Source: Methanolinea sp. (lineage in GTDB: Archaea > Halobacteriota > Methanomicrobia > Methanomicrobiales > Methanospirillaceae). Taken from it: a stretch of DNA of 64,000 bases. Both the position numbers and the translations under genes were made by a program. A model generated the notes under the pieces. It ran no database searches. It was not told the origin of the DNA and saw nothing but the letters and a program-made list of their open reading frames with translations. How positions within the stretch are numbered: position 1 is the stretch's first letter; the number at the start of each line of letters is the position of its first letter. Shown one piece after another: positions 45,876 through 56,462 of this stretch. The stretch spans positions 1,887,031-1,951,030 of the forward strand of contig CP064971.1 of assembly GCA_016699325.1 (NCBI GenBank), in the 5' to 3' direction.

Positions 45876-46427
45876 CTAGATGGTAAGTCGGGTCGGATCG
45901 GTATCCCATGGAACAGAACCACGCTCGCACTCGACATCGATGACCCGGGCCATCCATTTCAGGAACGCTGCCCCGACGGCACCTGTACTGACAACGCTTT
46001 GGAGGGCGAGATCAAGGGTTCGCATGTTGAACTCGGCGTGGTGGGGGTAAATGTATTTCGAAACGGTAAACCCGATTACTCTTCCGTGTTCAACGATACG
46101 TGAAAACCCGGTAAGCAGCGAAGAGAATGCACGGGTCAGTTCATAGATGAAATGGGCATCGTTCTTTTCATAAAGCTCGTTCAGGTGATTGATTGCGCGC
46201 TCATCCTTGAGGGTAATCTGAAAGGCAACAATGCAGAAATGGGTTCCCTTCCGATGATCGATAAGGATCGGGTATTTGCCGAACCGGATCCAGAATCCCC
46301 AGTTCCCTTCCTTTTCCATCTCCTTAACAATTTCGACATCCATGCTCTGGAGGTACTGTTTCAGGAGGGATCTCGCTTCATCATCAGACCTGAGAAAAGC
46401 CGCATCATCCATGAGGGGTGCTTTCAC
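45876..46427 (-). CDS. Archaeal conserved protein, DUF2299-like
   Basis: 183 residues, soluble. WGFWIRFGKYPILIDHRKGT, CIVAFQITLKDERAINHLNE and HAEFNMRTLDLALQSVVSTG look like the type III chaperone-like fold of DUF2299. No catalytic motif. I recognise the family with moderate certainty only; function unknown. Confidence 0.6.
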   Translation of the reverse strand: MKAPLMDDAAFLRSDDEARSLLKQYLQSMDVEIVKEMEKEGNWGFWIRFGKYPILIDHRKGTHFCIVAFQITLKDERAINHLNELYEKNDAHFIYELTRAFSSLLTGFSRIVEHGRVIGFTVSKYIYPHHAEFNMRTLDLALQSVVSTGAVGAAFLKWMARVIDVECERGSVPWDTDPTRLTI

Positions 46428-46492
46428 ATGAATGGTTATGAAGGGTTCGGGTAACGAGCAAACCCCTGGGAAAGGATGTCAATCCCATGCCC

Positions 46493-47137
46493 TTACTGGA
46501 CATTGGAGAGCCGTCCCCGGACCTCATCGAGGTTGCAGTGACGGGTCTCGATGAGCGCGGAGATGACCGAATCAGCAAAAATGAGAGCTGCGGTTTCAAA
46601 AAGTGTTCCGAGTGGTGCAAAGGAGGGGGATACCGATCTGTACTGTCCCATAATCTGGCGAACCTCGTACTTGCTTGTCTCCTCGCCGCGTGGCTCCTGC
46701 CTTCCGAGCATGACCATACAGTCAGCGATCCTGGCGATTCGTGAATCAGGGGACGCTGTGATTAAACAGAGCTTTCCCCCCAGTTCCTTTGCCGTCTCGC
46801 AGATATCAAAGATCGAGTTGGTCTCACCGGAGCCAGAGAAAGCGACCAGTGTATCGCCTGCAGAAAATGCCGGAGTTATCGTTTCGCCGATGACATACGA
46901 TTCAAACCCGATATGCATCAGGCGCATGGCAAACGCCCGTGAGACGAGACCGGAACGCCCCGCCCCTGCGACATACACTCTCCGGGCGGCAAGCATCTCA
47001 TCGAGGAACCTCGCTGCCTGGTCCACATCGAGGGTACGCGCGGTCTCTTCCATCTTTCCGGCCATAAGGACCATCAGCTCAGAAAGCGAATAGCAGGGAG
47101 GCGCCTCCTGGTCCGGCACTATCTCTTCCTTGGACAT
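46493..47137 (-). CDS. hxlB: 6-phospho-3-hexuloisomerase
   Basis: 214 residues with one SIS domain: VYVAGAGRSGLVSRAFAMRL, ETITPAFSAGDTLVAFSGSG and a C-terminal APLGTLFETAALIFADSVIS typical of HxlB. It interconverts 3-hexulose-6-phosphate and fructose-6-phosphate; archaea run this ribulose-monophosphate step in reverse to make pentoses. The partner hexulose-phosphate synthase is not in the window. Confidence 0.88.
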   Translation of the reverse strand: MSKEEIVPDQEAPPCYSLSELMVLMAGKMEETARTLDVDQAARFLDEMLAARRVYVAGAGRSGLVSRAFAMRLMHIGFESYVIGETITPAFSAGDTLVAFSGSGETNSIFDICETAKELGGKLCLITASPDSRIARIADCMVMLGRQEPRGEETSKYEVRQIMGQYRSVSPSFAPLGTLFETAALIFADSVISALIETRHCNLDEVRGRLSNVQ

Positions 47138-47499
47138 CCCGTATATTATGTACGTTCTTTATGAAGAAATGCATGCCGGATGGAGATGATGGCCCATGGG
47201 GGATTCCAATCCCCAGCGCCCGGAGAAACTTACCGGTTCGCTTGCGGATCATATCAGTCCTGTCAGGTTTTCATTAATTATGCACAATCGCAGCCACGCG
47301 GATTTCGACCTGATGCCAGAAACAAAGGATGAGACGGCTGCAATGCGAGCCGTTCAGCCGGTCCGAAGCGACCTCCGGTGTACCGGATGAAGTGGGTGCA
47401 GCCCCGGACCCGTCGAACCCCGAACCGCGCTTGGTTCCGATACCCGTCTCGCCATGACCATTCCTGGTACCAGGTTTTTTTCCCTGAATTGTCTCCTGG
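47138..47499. other. Intergenic region
   Basis: About 360 bases between hxlB and the MBL-fold gene; only short overlapping frames of poor composition on either strand. Confidence 0.45.
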
Positions 47500-48354
47500 T
47501 CAGATCTCGGTTGAATACCCGGTGTAAAGTGCCGTAAAACGGTGGCCGAGCACCTTTTTGAGGGCAGTTTTGGCATCGTTTCCCGTGCAGTGACCGGTGA
47601 TGACGCGGCCGCACCCGGCTGCCATGAGCCCCTCGCCGGTGGAGCGGACCAGTTCCGGTGGTGTCGCCCGGTCGATGAGATGAAATCCGCCGACCACGGC
47701 CTTGATCTGCCGGCCGGGATATCGTTCTTTTGCGGTATGCACGATATTCAGAATTCCGGAATGGCCGCACCCGGTTATTATGGTGATCCCGTCTCGTTCT
47801 TCAACAACCAAGAAAAGCTCGTGGAGGAACTGGTCCGGCTCGAAACGTCCGTGTATCTGTACCAGCAGTGAACTGTTCCCAGGAGGCAGTGGTTCCGTTC
47901 TCTGTATATTGGCGATGAGCATCAGGCCGGGAGCGATCAGGGTATCGGTTCCGACCCGGATGAACCGATCTGCATGCGTTGAGAGAATTCCGGCATCAAG
48001 CCCGATATACCGGTACCGGCCAGGATCCCGGGCGTAGTAGGCTTCATTGCACCTTTCTTTCAGGTAGACTGGAGCCCTGGCATTATATTCCAGAAATGGG
48101 CCAAGACCCCCGCCGTGATCATAGTGGCCGTGGGAGAGAATTCCTGTCTTTATGCGAGCAAGATCCTGGCCAAGTGACTCGGCATTCCGGATGAACGTCC
48201 CGTCCTGTCCCATATCAAAAAGGAGGAGCCTGCCCCGGGCTTCGATGAGGAGCGAGAGCCCGTGCTGTGGTACAAGCCCGGGCTGTTTTCCCGGTGTATT
48301 CTCGATCAGGGTAGTAAGATACATGTCCCCGCTGGCTCCCTGATTCCTGTTCAT
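47500..48354 (-). CDS. MBL-fold hydrolase of the COG1237 type
   Basis: 284 residues; the ATG at 48324 (MYLTTLIENTPG) is an alternative start with GGAG upstream. Metal motifs GILSHGHYDHGGGL and TGCGHSGILNIVH, plus VVGGFHLID and VITGHCTGNDA. Members are often annotated as dihydropterin ribofuranosyl-aminobenzene phosphate synthase of methanopterin synthesis, a function not proven for the family. Cytoplasmic. Confidence 0.82.
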   Translation of the reverse strand: MNRNQGASGDMYLTTLIENTPGKQPGLVPQHGLSLLIEARGRLLLFDMGQDGTFIRNAESLGQDLARIKTGILSHGHYDHGGGLGPFLEYNARAPVYLKERCNEAYYARDPGRYRYIGLDAGILSTHADRFIRVGTDTLIAPGLMLIANIQRTEPLPPGNSSLLVQIHGRFEPDQFLHELFLVVEERDGITIITGCGHSGILNIVHTAKERYPGRQIKAVVGGFHLIDRATPPELVRSTGEGLMAAGCGRVITGHCTGNDAKTALKKVLGHRFTALYTGYSTEI

Positions 48355-48444
48355 TGAACAATAAGGGGCATAAGGGTAACTAAAACGGCAAATCGCCGGA
48401 TGTCAGGATTCCAGACTATCGGTTCACGGGCCAGGAGCCTGGAA

Positions 48445-49248
48445 TCATTTCCTCCCGTACCTTCGCACATGTTCCCATGCCCGATGAAGGGCGGGATCTT
48501 TTTCCGGGTTCCCGTATAAGGAGACATCCCGTCGCCCGTACCGGTCCCGATCTTCACCTACCGGGCAAACCTTGATGCAGATTCCGCAGGGTGATACGAA
48601 GTGGCGGTGCAGTTCCGCAGTCCACGAAGCACACGCATGTTTATCGGTAAGGGAAGAGGGATACCCCCCTGGTCCCAGGGCTGAAGAAGGGCACATCTCG
48701 ACACATCGCATACAACGGGTGCAGAGGTCCTCTTCAAGGAGTGGATCGGGTGGGAGGCGTGCTGCAGAAAGGACGGTCCCGAACCGGACCCGTGGGCCGT
48801 ACTGAGGGGTGAGGATCATGTTGTTCACGCCAAAGTTCCCAAGTCCTGCAAGATAGGCAGCATGGCGGTGAGAGAAGAAGGCAACCGGATTTTCCAGGAG
48901 CACCTCGATCGATCCGTATCCGTCCCGGGGGATAAAAACAGAGGGATACCCCCGGGCTGTCAGATACTCCGCCAGCCGGTAAGTATGCTGATCGAGGAGC
49001 GCGTTCACGGTGATGTAGAGTTCCCGGTAGTGGATCGAAGGCGAGGTTTCCAGTGCCGGGAGGGACACAGGAAGCCCGATAACAATCGCCGATTCCGCCT
49101 CGGGAAATATGGACCGGGGATAGAATTCCTTCGGCATCCATGGCTGGAACGGCGGATCTTCCCAGCGGTGTACGTCGGCAACTCCGACCAGGGGGATCTC
49201 CAGTCCCCGGCACCGTGACCTGATCGACTCTTTCAGTGCTTCATGCAT
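48445..49248 (-). CDS. Ferredoxin-type Fe-S protein related to epoxyqueuosine reductase
   Basis: 267 residues. Two [4Fe-4S] motifs: CTRCMRCVEMCPSSAL and CGICIKVCPVG. The N-terminal half (ESAIVIGLPVSLPAL, AYLAGLGNFGVNNMILTPQY) matches the QueG-like corrinoid-protein reductases, and GVNNMILTPQYGPRVRFGTV is a good signature. It is shorter than QueG and lacks the HEAT tail. Likely electron transfer or a reductive-activation role in corrinoid metabolism. Confidence 0.8.
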   Translation of the reverse strand: MHEALKESIRSRCRGLEIPLVGVADVHRWEDPPFQPWMPKEFYPRSIFPEAESAIVIGLPVSLPALETSPSIHYRELYITVNALLDQHTYRLAEYLTARGYPSVFIPRDGYGSIEVLLENPVAFFSHRHAAYLAGLGNFGVNNMILTPQYGPRVRFGTVLSAARLPPDPLLEEDLCTRCMRCVEMCPSSALGPGGYPSSLTDKHACASWTAELHRHFVSPCGICIKVCPVGEDRDRYGRRDVSLYGNPEKDPALHRAWEHVRRYGRK

Positions 49249-49377
49249 TCCAGGTCAAAGGATATCTGGAGTTTCCAGGCAAAAAAAGGTACTATCTGAA
49301 TAAAGATGGCATTTCACTGGCCGGATTCAGTCTGGAGCGCCGGATGCTGCGTGCCATGTCCCATATCCGGGCCAGGC

Positions 49378-49746
49378 TTACTGAATGCCTTTCAGTCTCT
49401 CAACCATTTCCTGCGCGATGGTCCTCACATAGCCGTTCTTATCGTGACAGGCCTCTGAAAGTGGTCCGATTGCGCGTTTGTCGCCCATTTGTCCCAATGC
49501 CACCACACAGGCAAACCGCACATCATGATCCTGATCACCGAGCATCCTGACCAGGTGTTCATATGCCCGTGGGTCTCCGATTCCCCCGAGGGCATCAATG
49601 GCGGCCAGTCGGACTTTCTTGTCGCTATCCCAGAGATTGATAACCAGGTACTCGACTGCGTGGGGGCCAAGTTTCCGTAATTCGGATATCGATCTCCAAC
49701 GATCTGTGCCGGACATATCTGCCGGCTCTTCCAGTTTCGCATTCAT
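49378..49746 (-). CDS. HEAT-repeat protein
   Basis: 122 residues with three PBS-lyase-type HEAT repeats: VRLAAIDALGGIGDPRAYEH, VRFACVVALGQMGDKRAIGP and VRTIAQEMVERLKG. Small protein-interaction module. A larger broken relative lies at 54880. Confidence 0.8.
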   Translation of the reverse strand: MNAKLEEPADMSGTDRWRSISELRKLGPHAVEYLVINLWDSDKKVRLAAIDALGGIGDPRAYEHLVRMLGDQDHDVRFACVVALGQMGDKRAIGPLSEACHDKNGYVRTIAQEMVERLKGIQ

Positions 49747-50213
49747 GAAAACCCCTCCTTTTATTTGGAAGAAAAATGGCAGTAATCTGCTGCTCCACTA
49801 TTGGTCCTGAAAAAATTCGTGTTTGAAGTATATCCATGAACATAAATACCTTTGCCCGCCAATCCGCTCGTATGAGGAAGGCCTGTTTCTGGAATGAGGA
49901 CGGTGCAGCAATGGTATAAAGCGATTATCCGGCCCTGCCTGCAATCTTCATAATGCACTTCAAGATCAAACCCCTCGCCTTCCTTTTTCCTCGATATCAG
50001 CCTCCATTAAATGAAAACGTGGGAATTCCCTCATGGTCCGGATCCTGGAGTAACTCTGACCGGTACCTGGAGCGGGACATCTTTTTTCGATCATGGTCAT
50101 CGATCGCCTCGTGCATCCCGGGTTCTTCACCAACAATGCATGTATCCTTTGAACCATGTGCCGGGATGATGACCCCCGGAAAGACCGAGAGACAAAAAAA
50201 GGAGAGGTTCTGA

Positions 50214-51200
50214 TTATAGCACCCGGACTGTAAGATCGTACAGTTCGGTCTTCTCGATGAAAGTGAGATTCACGGGAGTGCCCCACATCTGGATGGTGGC
50301 TGCGTCTTTCACCAGCTCGAATTCAAACGCGATGCGGAGTCTGTCAACCTCATACTCCGGGACAAGATTGAGCGGCAGGTAGTGTTCTCCGTCATCACCG
50401 GTAATTCCAAAGAACCCACCTTCAAGGTCGATGAAGGCAATGGTACCTTCCGCGACCCATGGACGCCGGTATTCACCGTGAACGGCATGTTCGCCTCTCC
50501 CTGTTGCTTTTAATGAGAATGCATGGATCCCTCCGGAGCCTGCCATCATGCCAGGGGGTTGGGACGGGATATACTCATCACCGATAAGGGAAAGGCCGTT
50601 TGGAACCGTTAGAATCCAGGAATACCCGGTGGTCGGGTTCTCGGCCAGCCGGATACCGAATTCTCCTCCCAGTCCCTGGGAAACGGTTTTTTCGTTATCC
50701 CCTTCTGTGTAAATGGTATAATTGAGCGGAATCCCGGTTGGTGGAGGGCTCCCGCCCACCCGTAGATTCAGGGTGAAGCTGGTCTGGTTTCCGGTTGTGG
50801 ATTCCCATTGCCTTGAATAAATACCGGAAATTGTCTGCATCCCAGGTTGGACTGCTCTCAGGACCCACAGGTAGGTTCCCCCTGCCCCGACCAGTCTGCT
50901 GCCCGGATCATCAGGCTGGTAGCTTTCGTTTTCAATGACAAGGCCGGGCGTCACCGACAGCTGCCAGGTAAACCCGGTAGTTGGGTTTCCGGGTAGCCGG
51001 AGCTGTATCCTGGCATCAGGGGGGACGTCGTAGGTTTCACCATCGTTGGTCATGCCAAAGAGGTACACCTTACCCTGAACAGGGGGAGTCGGCACAGGAG
51101 TTGGCGGCACTTTGTCCTCATCTCCCAAGCACCCGGAGAGCACGGCGGCTGCAATGAAAAGGGTTGCAAGGACCGCGAGGGGAATGATTTCTTTCTGCAT
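50214..51200 (-). CDS. Lipoprotein with two chagasin-like (I42) protease-inhibitor domains
   Basis: 328 residues. Lipobox AAVLSGC and a Pro/Thr linker. Domain 1 (about 45-150) has PGNPTTGFTWQLSV, GAGGTYLW and SRQWES; domain 2 (about 160-265) has AENPTTGYSWILTV, GSGGIHAF and YRRPWV. These are the three loops by which chagasin-type inhibitors plug papain-like cysteine proteases (NPTTG, GxGG, RPW); in domain 1 the Pro of the last loop is Gln. A third region of about 60 residues with unknown function follows. Probably guards the cell surface against cysteine proteases. Confidence 0.82.
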   Translation of the reverse strand: MQKEIIPLAVLATLFIAAAVLSGCLGDEDKVPPTPVPTPPVQGKVYLFGMTNDGETYDVPPDARIQLRLPGNPTTGFTWQLSVTPGLVIENESYQPDDPGSRLVGAGGTYLWVLRAVQPGMQTISGIYSRQWESTTGNQTSFTLNLRVGGSPPPTGIPLNYTIYTEGDNEKTVSQGLGGEFGIRLAENPTTGYSWILTVPNGLSLIGDEYIPSQPPGMMAGSGGIHAFSLKATGRGEHAVHGEYRRPWVAEGTIAFIDLEGGFFGITGDDGEHYLPLNLVPEYEVDRLRIAFEFELVKDAATIQMWGTPVNLTFIEKTELYDLTVRVL

Positions 51201-51519
51201 CAGGTATCATCTCACGTTGTGTGATAACCGTCTTTTTATCCCGATTTACATAAATCTTCTATTAGCCATGAAATTCTTTGAAGTTACAGGGCATTCCCGT
51301 TGCCGGGAATGAGAGGGTATCCCCGTTCACTCCTGCCACTTCTGGTAAGTATTATGTGCCTTCCATCTATGTAGGTGCATGGAACCCACCTGCAAAAAAA
51401 GCCAAAATTATTGATATTGTGTATTCTGTAAAAATCCCAAATAATACTCTGCTTAGTATATTCAGGAGGGCTGGTACCCCTTCAACTACTAAAAATTTAA
51501 AAAAACTGATTATCTGTTT
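51201..51519. other. Intergenic region, A/T-rich
   Basis: The sequence shifts here to a clearly lower G+C composition that continues to about 52250. No gene before the methyltransferase remnant. A terminator-like T run is not obvious. Confidence 0.4.
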
Positions 51520-52193
51520 TCAGGATTTTCTTGCAATTATTAAAAATTGTTTTCCAAAGATTTTCCATAAGAGCCTGCATTTAAGAAAAACTTTTAGAAG
51601 TATTAAAGGAGGCTGTCCCCCTCCCCTCGACATTGTATATGGTAAAAATTTTGGCACTACATCCAAAATTTCAAAACCAGAGAGCTTTAAGACTTCAGCC
51701 ATTGAGTTATCGGAGATAGGAATGTAGTGATCCCAAAAATCCCAGCATTTTTAGCCAGATATCTAATGTTTGGACCCATTAAGATTATTATTCCACCTGG
51801 TTTTAAGCATCTAAAGGCTTCATTTAGAGTTTTTCTACTTGCTCTTTTTTGAATAAATGCTCCAAAAAATTACTAGAGAAAACAACATCGATAGAGCTAT
51901 CCTCAACTGATACCCACTTTTCTGAACATTCTTGATTTAAAAAATTTATGTCATCTGCTAGGTATTTCCTGCCATCTGGATTTAGATCGATCCATATTTT
52001 GTTTTGGCATCGATATTTGTAATAAACTCGCCATATCCAGAGCCAATATCCAAAACAGCTGCATCATCTGGAATGTGTTTTTGAAATATATTTTTACACA
52101 ATATTTTCCATACGTTCTTTCTGTAATCCCTGAGCCTCCAAACCTTATGCTGTACTCTTCTTGAAGTTTTTACCCTTTTCCAAGCTTACTCAT
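51520..52193 (-). pseudogene. SAM-dependent methyltransferase, broken, low G+C
   Basis: Minus-strand reading across frames: ATG at 52193, then WRLRDYRKNVWKILCKNIFQ, VLDIGSGYGEFITNI (SAM-binding motif I), IDLNPDGRKYLADDINFLNQ, SIDVVFSSNFLEHLFKKEQV, EAFRCLKPGG and finally AEVLKLSGFEILDVVPKFLP to 51520. This is a complete class I, methyltransferase-11-type gene with at least three frameshifts, mostly at A runs. Its A/T-rich composition differs from the surroundings, pointing to acquisition from elsewhere. Confidence 0.75.
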
Positions 52194-52306
52194 CTGTTGC
52201 CCTTTTGTTAATTTTCTTCCAAATCCTATAGATTCACTTATTCCCCCTGTCACACCTGCATGAACAGGCCCAAGGCCCGGCTCTGAACCTTTTTTATTGC
52301 GGGTGT

Positions 52307-52699
52307 TTATTTCCGTGGGGTCTTCCGGTAGACCATTCCCTGGAATATGGCGATTGGAACCCCTTTTTCATCGCTTATCCTTACCGTGTAGGTGGCAAGC
52401 TTCGGGTTGAGGTCGAACTCCTCTGCATCGGCATAGAGTGTACCGGAGGAAACCGATCTCATATAGGAGATATGGGCATTTATGGCAGCAGCAGGTATGC
52501 CATGGGAATTTGACGCAACAGCAAAGGCGGTATCGGCAAGAGTGAAGATGGCCCCGCCGTGCACAGTTCCATGGCTGTTCAGGTGCATGTCGCAAACCTC
52601 CATTTTTACCCGTGCCCTTCCCGAAGAAGACTCGAGGAGCGTGATTCCCGCTTGCCGGGCGAAGGCATCTCTTGCGAGAAATTGTTCCGGATCATCCAT
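52307..52699 (-). CDS. paaI: PaaI-family hotdog thioesterase
   Basis: 130 residues. Hotdog signature MHLNSHGTVHGGAIFTLADT with the His-Gly-Gly and Asp-Thr active positions, followed by INAHISYMRSVSSGTLYADA. Hydrolyses an acyl-CoA or aryl-CoA thioester; substrate unknown. Confidence 0.87.
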   Translation of the reverse strand: MDDPEQFLARDAFARQAGITLLESSSGRARVKMEVCDMHLNSHGTVHGGAIFTLADTAFAVASNSHGIPAAAINAHISYMRSVSSGTLYADAEEFDLNPKLATYTVRISDEKGVPIAIFQGMVYRKTPRK

Positions 52700-53599
52700 A
52701 CGCCCATTGTACTCGTTGTTTGCAATGAAAGTATGGATCCTGTCCAGGCTGAGCTTTGTTTCCGTTTCGCTTCCAGAAATTCAGGATTTTCACGCATACC
52801 ACCTTCATTCGGGCGTGTATAAAAAACGATGATGATGGACTGCCATGCATACCACCCGTGGGAAGGGGAACGATGATAATGAACAATGTGAAAAGAAAGA
52901 CGCTTGACAGAGTCAGAGCGGAGAGTTATATAGCCCCTCGTTTCCAGTTCGCGCGTGATTTGGCCTGACAACAACGGATGCTGGACTAGCCGCCCATCGA
53001 TATGCGGGTGAGAGAGTCCGGACACGAGGCTCGATTTCCGACGGTAAAAGCATTCATGAATTTTAGTAACGCGTAATGTTTTAATCGGGTCCAGGGATCG
53101 GCAGAGATAATCCCTTGTTGGGATGATCTCACTGGTAGGAAAAACAAAAAGGAGATCACCCCGGTTGGATATCGTGCACACAATTGAGCTTAAGGTATGC
53201 ATTTGTGAAGACGGCCAGCCGATACCGATCGAGAGTATTTTAGCATCGGTGAAGAAACCCGGGATCGAATCCCTGCCAACTCGAACGCATACTCGAGGCA
53301 ATTAATATAACGTCAAATTTCAACTCCGAAGTAATAGCAAGTTTCTCTACCATGACCTGATGAAGGGTGATTCGGTATCACGGTATCTGGATATCGCCTC
53401 CTGCGGGAACGTGATGATCTATTTCGATGGGCATCAAGATCCAATCTTCTCTGTGAATTTCATGTTGGTCTCCTAACCGGCGGCCATTACATCATGGGAC
53501 TGTCCGGGCATCTGGGTAAAGAAGGAGAATAGTTCTTCAGGCCGTATCGTCACCAGCATAAAAATATACCCTCGATCTAACGAAAAGGGAGAATTGGTT
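52700..53599. other. Region without a convincing gene
   Basis: Short frames only. One plus-strand frame, ATG at about 53359 (MKGDSVSRYLDIASCGNVMI, 38 codons), reads like protein but lacks context. The stretch around 52940-53060 contains several short inverted segments; no tRNA or known RNA can be assigned. Confidence 0.4.
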
Positions 53600-54213
53600 T
53601 CAGGCCTGGTGACGCTCAAGAAGGGTCTGGGCTGGCAGCCGAATAGTAATATGGTAGCAGGACAACGGAAAAAGCCTTCGGTTATCTTCAGTGAACAACG
53701 GTCCAGATTCCTCCGAAAAGACGGTCATACCACGTCTCCTTCCTCCGGTGTATGAAAGAATTGCCTCCCACCCCTCCTGGTATGGAATGGTCTCGATGAA
53801 TCTGCGGCCAATTTCGACCGGGAGGTCATCCCGTCGTTTATCCACGATCAGGAACAGGTGTCAATCTCGGACATACCAGCGGGAAATACCCTGAATTCAA
53901 CAGATATGTCGGCCCGGTGTAGCCCATGTGAACAGAACTCGATAAATTCATAGAAAAACTCCAGAAATATCCTGTGTTTATCATTAAGTTCTCCAAGAAT
54001 GGCTTTTATCGCCATGTCCCGGGCCTGTTCCGGAATCAGTGTCTCAACCTTCAGCCGGTGCATTAAAGCATCTTCTGATTTCAGGTGTTCGAGCATTCGT
54101 CTTAAGAGCGTTAATTGCTTCCAGAACTCCCTCTCGTAGGTGGCTGCAGGCGAAGCCAGATCATCGGGCATTTTCTCCCTCTGTTTCCGATTTCTGTTCA
54201 TCCGATCCGGCAA
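53600..54213 (-). pseudogene. Unknown protein, one frameshift
   Basis: The first part (54213-53848) reads YEREFWKQLTLLRRMLEHLK and IFLEFFYEFIEFCSHGLHRA and ends IDTCS. Adding one T near 53860 lets it continue as FLIVDKRRDDLPVEIGRRFI and on to 53600, giving about 204 residues with a helical N-terminal and a beta-rich C-terminal half. Not recognised. It starts 11 bases after the membrane gene upstream, on the same strand. Confidence 0.5.
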
Positions 54214-54223
54214 TATATCCTTT

Positions 54224-54427
54224 CAGAAAACGCTCCATCTCTTTCTTCTTCCGGGCCTGGATCCGATCTCACCAACAAGGAGGATGCAGTTGAACACGAG
54301 GACGATACCCACCATGGCGACGCTTACCACGAGCATGAACCCCTGAATCAAGAAATGTCGCCCAGAGAACAGCAACGAAGCAGATCAGGTAAAAAACAAT
54401 CCATAATCTGGCATTCAGGATATCCAT
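54224..54427 (-). pseudogene. Small two-segment membrane protein, one frameshift
   Basis: Starts MDILNARLWIVFYLICFVAV at 54427; after a shift near 54353 it continues FMLVVSVAMVGIVLVFNCIL and a basic end RPGRRKRWSVF. Two transmembrane segments and about 67 residues. Unknown function; likely cotranscribed with the gene at 53600. Confidence 0.5.
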
Positions 54428-54879
54428 ACATTCACTTCTGCATGAAGGAGAAATAAATAAATACTGTTTCTGCTGCAGGGGCTGTGCAGAGAAAAATGAA
54501 AAATGCTGTGCTGCAATATCCTCCACCGCCGGGCTGACCATTGGGGCTGTCAATTGGTAGAAGTGTACCGGTACGGGAGGATAATCACAGACTGCTTTAT
54601 TAAGATCATGCAGCTGTCAGGGGGGTATTTCTGCGATTCTCCAGCGCATCTCCTCGCCGCTGAACAGGGCCGGGAAAAGAGACCGAGCGCCAGGCATCTG
54701 CCTGGATATTCGGGGAGTAATGAACGGAGATGATTGGGATCTTCTATGGTTTCTCAACGGCTTCGTCCCTTGAATACCGAATCGAGATACCATGGCTACG
54801 GGCAGCTGTCCTGCAAATGGCAGAGTTGTTTTGGGCCGGATAAAATCCATAACCATTAATAGGAAAAGCCTGCACCTCT

Positions 54880-55950
54880 GTGATGATCGCCATGGAGCGT
54901 ACTGGACAAGGGGGTTATCTGGCTGCCGGATTCGGGGGGCAGGTACTGAAACTCACCGTTATCGGGATATTTTCAGTAATTGCGCTGGCAGTCACTCTCT
55001 TTGCCTTTTTTTCCGATGAAACCTTCTTCGGGCGCTCGTCGTTCTCACCTTCGTTTTCTATTACAGGGATGATCCGGGACCCGCTCTTCATGCTCCTCAA
55101 TTCAGGCGTTGACCTGATGATTGTTTCGCCCTTGCCCTGCATGCCAAGGACCGTGACCTCATCGAGGGAATCCTGAAAGATATCATGGGGCAATGCCGGG
55201 GCAGCCGGGAAGGACGAAGGTGACAGGCTGGGGCAGGCAGAAAAATGGGAAGGCCTGTTCTCCTGGATGTTTCTGAGAAGCATAGGCACTCCGGACTGGC
55301 GATGAGGATGACCGGGAGGAAGCGGCCCGGGCACTTGGAGCTCCGGGACCCGGAAGCGGTCGAACCGCTCACCGCAGCACTTGGCGACCAGAGCAGGTAT
55401 GTGCGTAGAGAGGCAGCAAAGGCGCTTGGCGCAATCGGCGAGAACGGTGTATTCCCCCTCTGATAAAGGCTCTCCCGGGACGAGGATCGGTCCGCACGCG
55501 AGGGTGCGGCTGAGGGCCTGGCAATGATGGGCACCATGGCCATAAACTCCCTCGCCCGGGCCCTCGATGATCCGGACTGGCATGTCCGGATGGGTGCTGT
55601 GGTAGCTCAGAATTATCGGCGACCGGACCGTCATGCCGGGGATTATCAGGGCGGCAGGAGACGAGAACCGCTGCATGCGCCGCGAAGCGATAAAAGGGCT
55701 GGGCAGGATTGGTGGTGATGAAGTCCTCAACCTCTCGCCGACGCTCACCGATGAGGATACCGGCGTGCGGCTCCGGGCGCTGCCGGAGCTTCGGGCAGGA
55801 CCGGTCGCGATGATGCAATCGCCCCGCTCATAGGTGCCCTGGGAGACCGGGACAGCGGCGTGCGGCTCCGGGCCAGCAGGCTCTCGAGGAGATCGGTAGT
55901 CCCGCGGCACGGGCGGTCCTCGAACAGCACGGTGAGCAGGCCGGAAAGGA
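54880..55950 (+). pseudogene. Membrane-anchored HEAT-repeat protein, broken
   Basis: Starts with a transmembrane segment (LTVIGIFSVIALAVTLFAFF), then in changing frames HAKDRDLIEGILKDIM, DPEAVEPLTAALGDQSRYVR, REAAKALGAIGENGV, NSLARALDDPDWHVRMGAV and MRREAIKGLGRIGGDEV, all HEAT/PBS-lyase-type repeats. At least four frameshifts. Related in type to the intact gene at 49378. Confidence 0.65.
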
Positions 55951-56039
55951 TTGATCTCCTGGTACCCGGCCAGGATCTTTCGGAAATTCTCTTTATCCAC
56001 GGATTTTCTTGTTTTCTGGTGCTACTTTGAATAAAACTT

Positions 56040-56462
56040 GGGTGAATGCATCTTGACCTGGATCCGGACATTATCCTGAATAATTATGAGGGGCAGCAAT
56101 CGGTTGAGGGTTCGGTTGCTGAAGGATAAGAGTTTCCGGGTTGTCAAAGTTTTCATTGAAGAAAGAGGCCAGGATTGAGGCGTTATCCGTGGTAATGGTT
56201 GCTTCTGACTGATTCGTCTATGCAGTGTGTAGCCGAGGTGGTATATCCGGTCCCAATTAAAGGCAGGGAAAACGGTGAAAAGCCAGGCTGAAAAACCAGT
56301 CCGGAACCCGACCATGAAATGGATCTTTACCCTGTTCATGGGGTCATCCGAAGCCCCCAGTTGCCCTGAACTCACAGATACAGCCGTTTATTGCGAGTCC
56401 TGGCAAGGAGGTGGTTCAGATTCTTGATGTTATGGGACCAGTGTTCGGGAAAAATTATCTTA
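56040..56462 (+). pseudogene. IS1634-type transposase C-terminal remnant
   Basis: LDLDPDIILNNYEGQQSVE, then in other frames LLKDKSFRVVKVFIEER, PVRNPTMKWIFTLFMG and VVQILDVMGPVFGKNYLRG, the usual tail of IS1634 transposases. The start corresponds to the point where the fragment at 18467-19204 is cut (DLDPDTILNYYK), but it comes from another copy since the bases differ. Confidence 0.65.

Noticed and set aside
52930..53060. Possible structured RNA with short inverted segments
   Set aside because: I could not fold it into a tRNA, RNase P or other known RNA by eye, and no conserved box is present.
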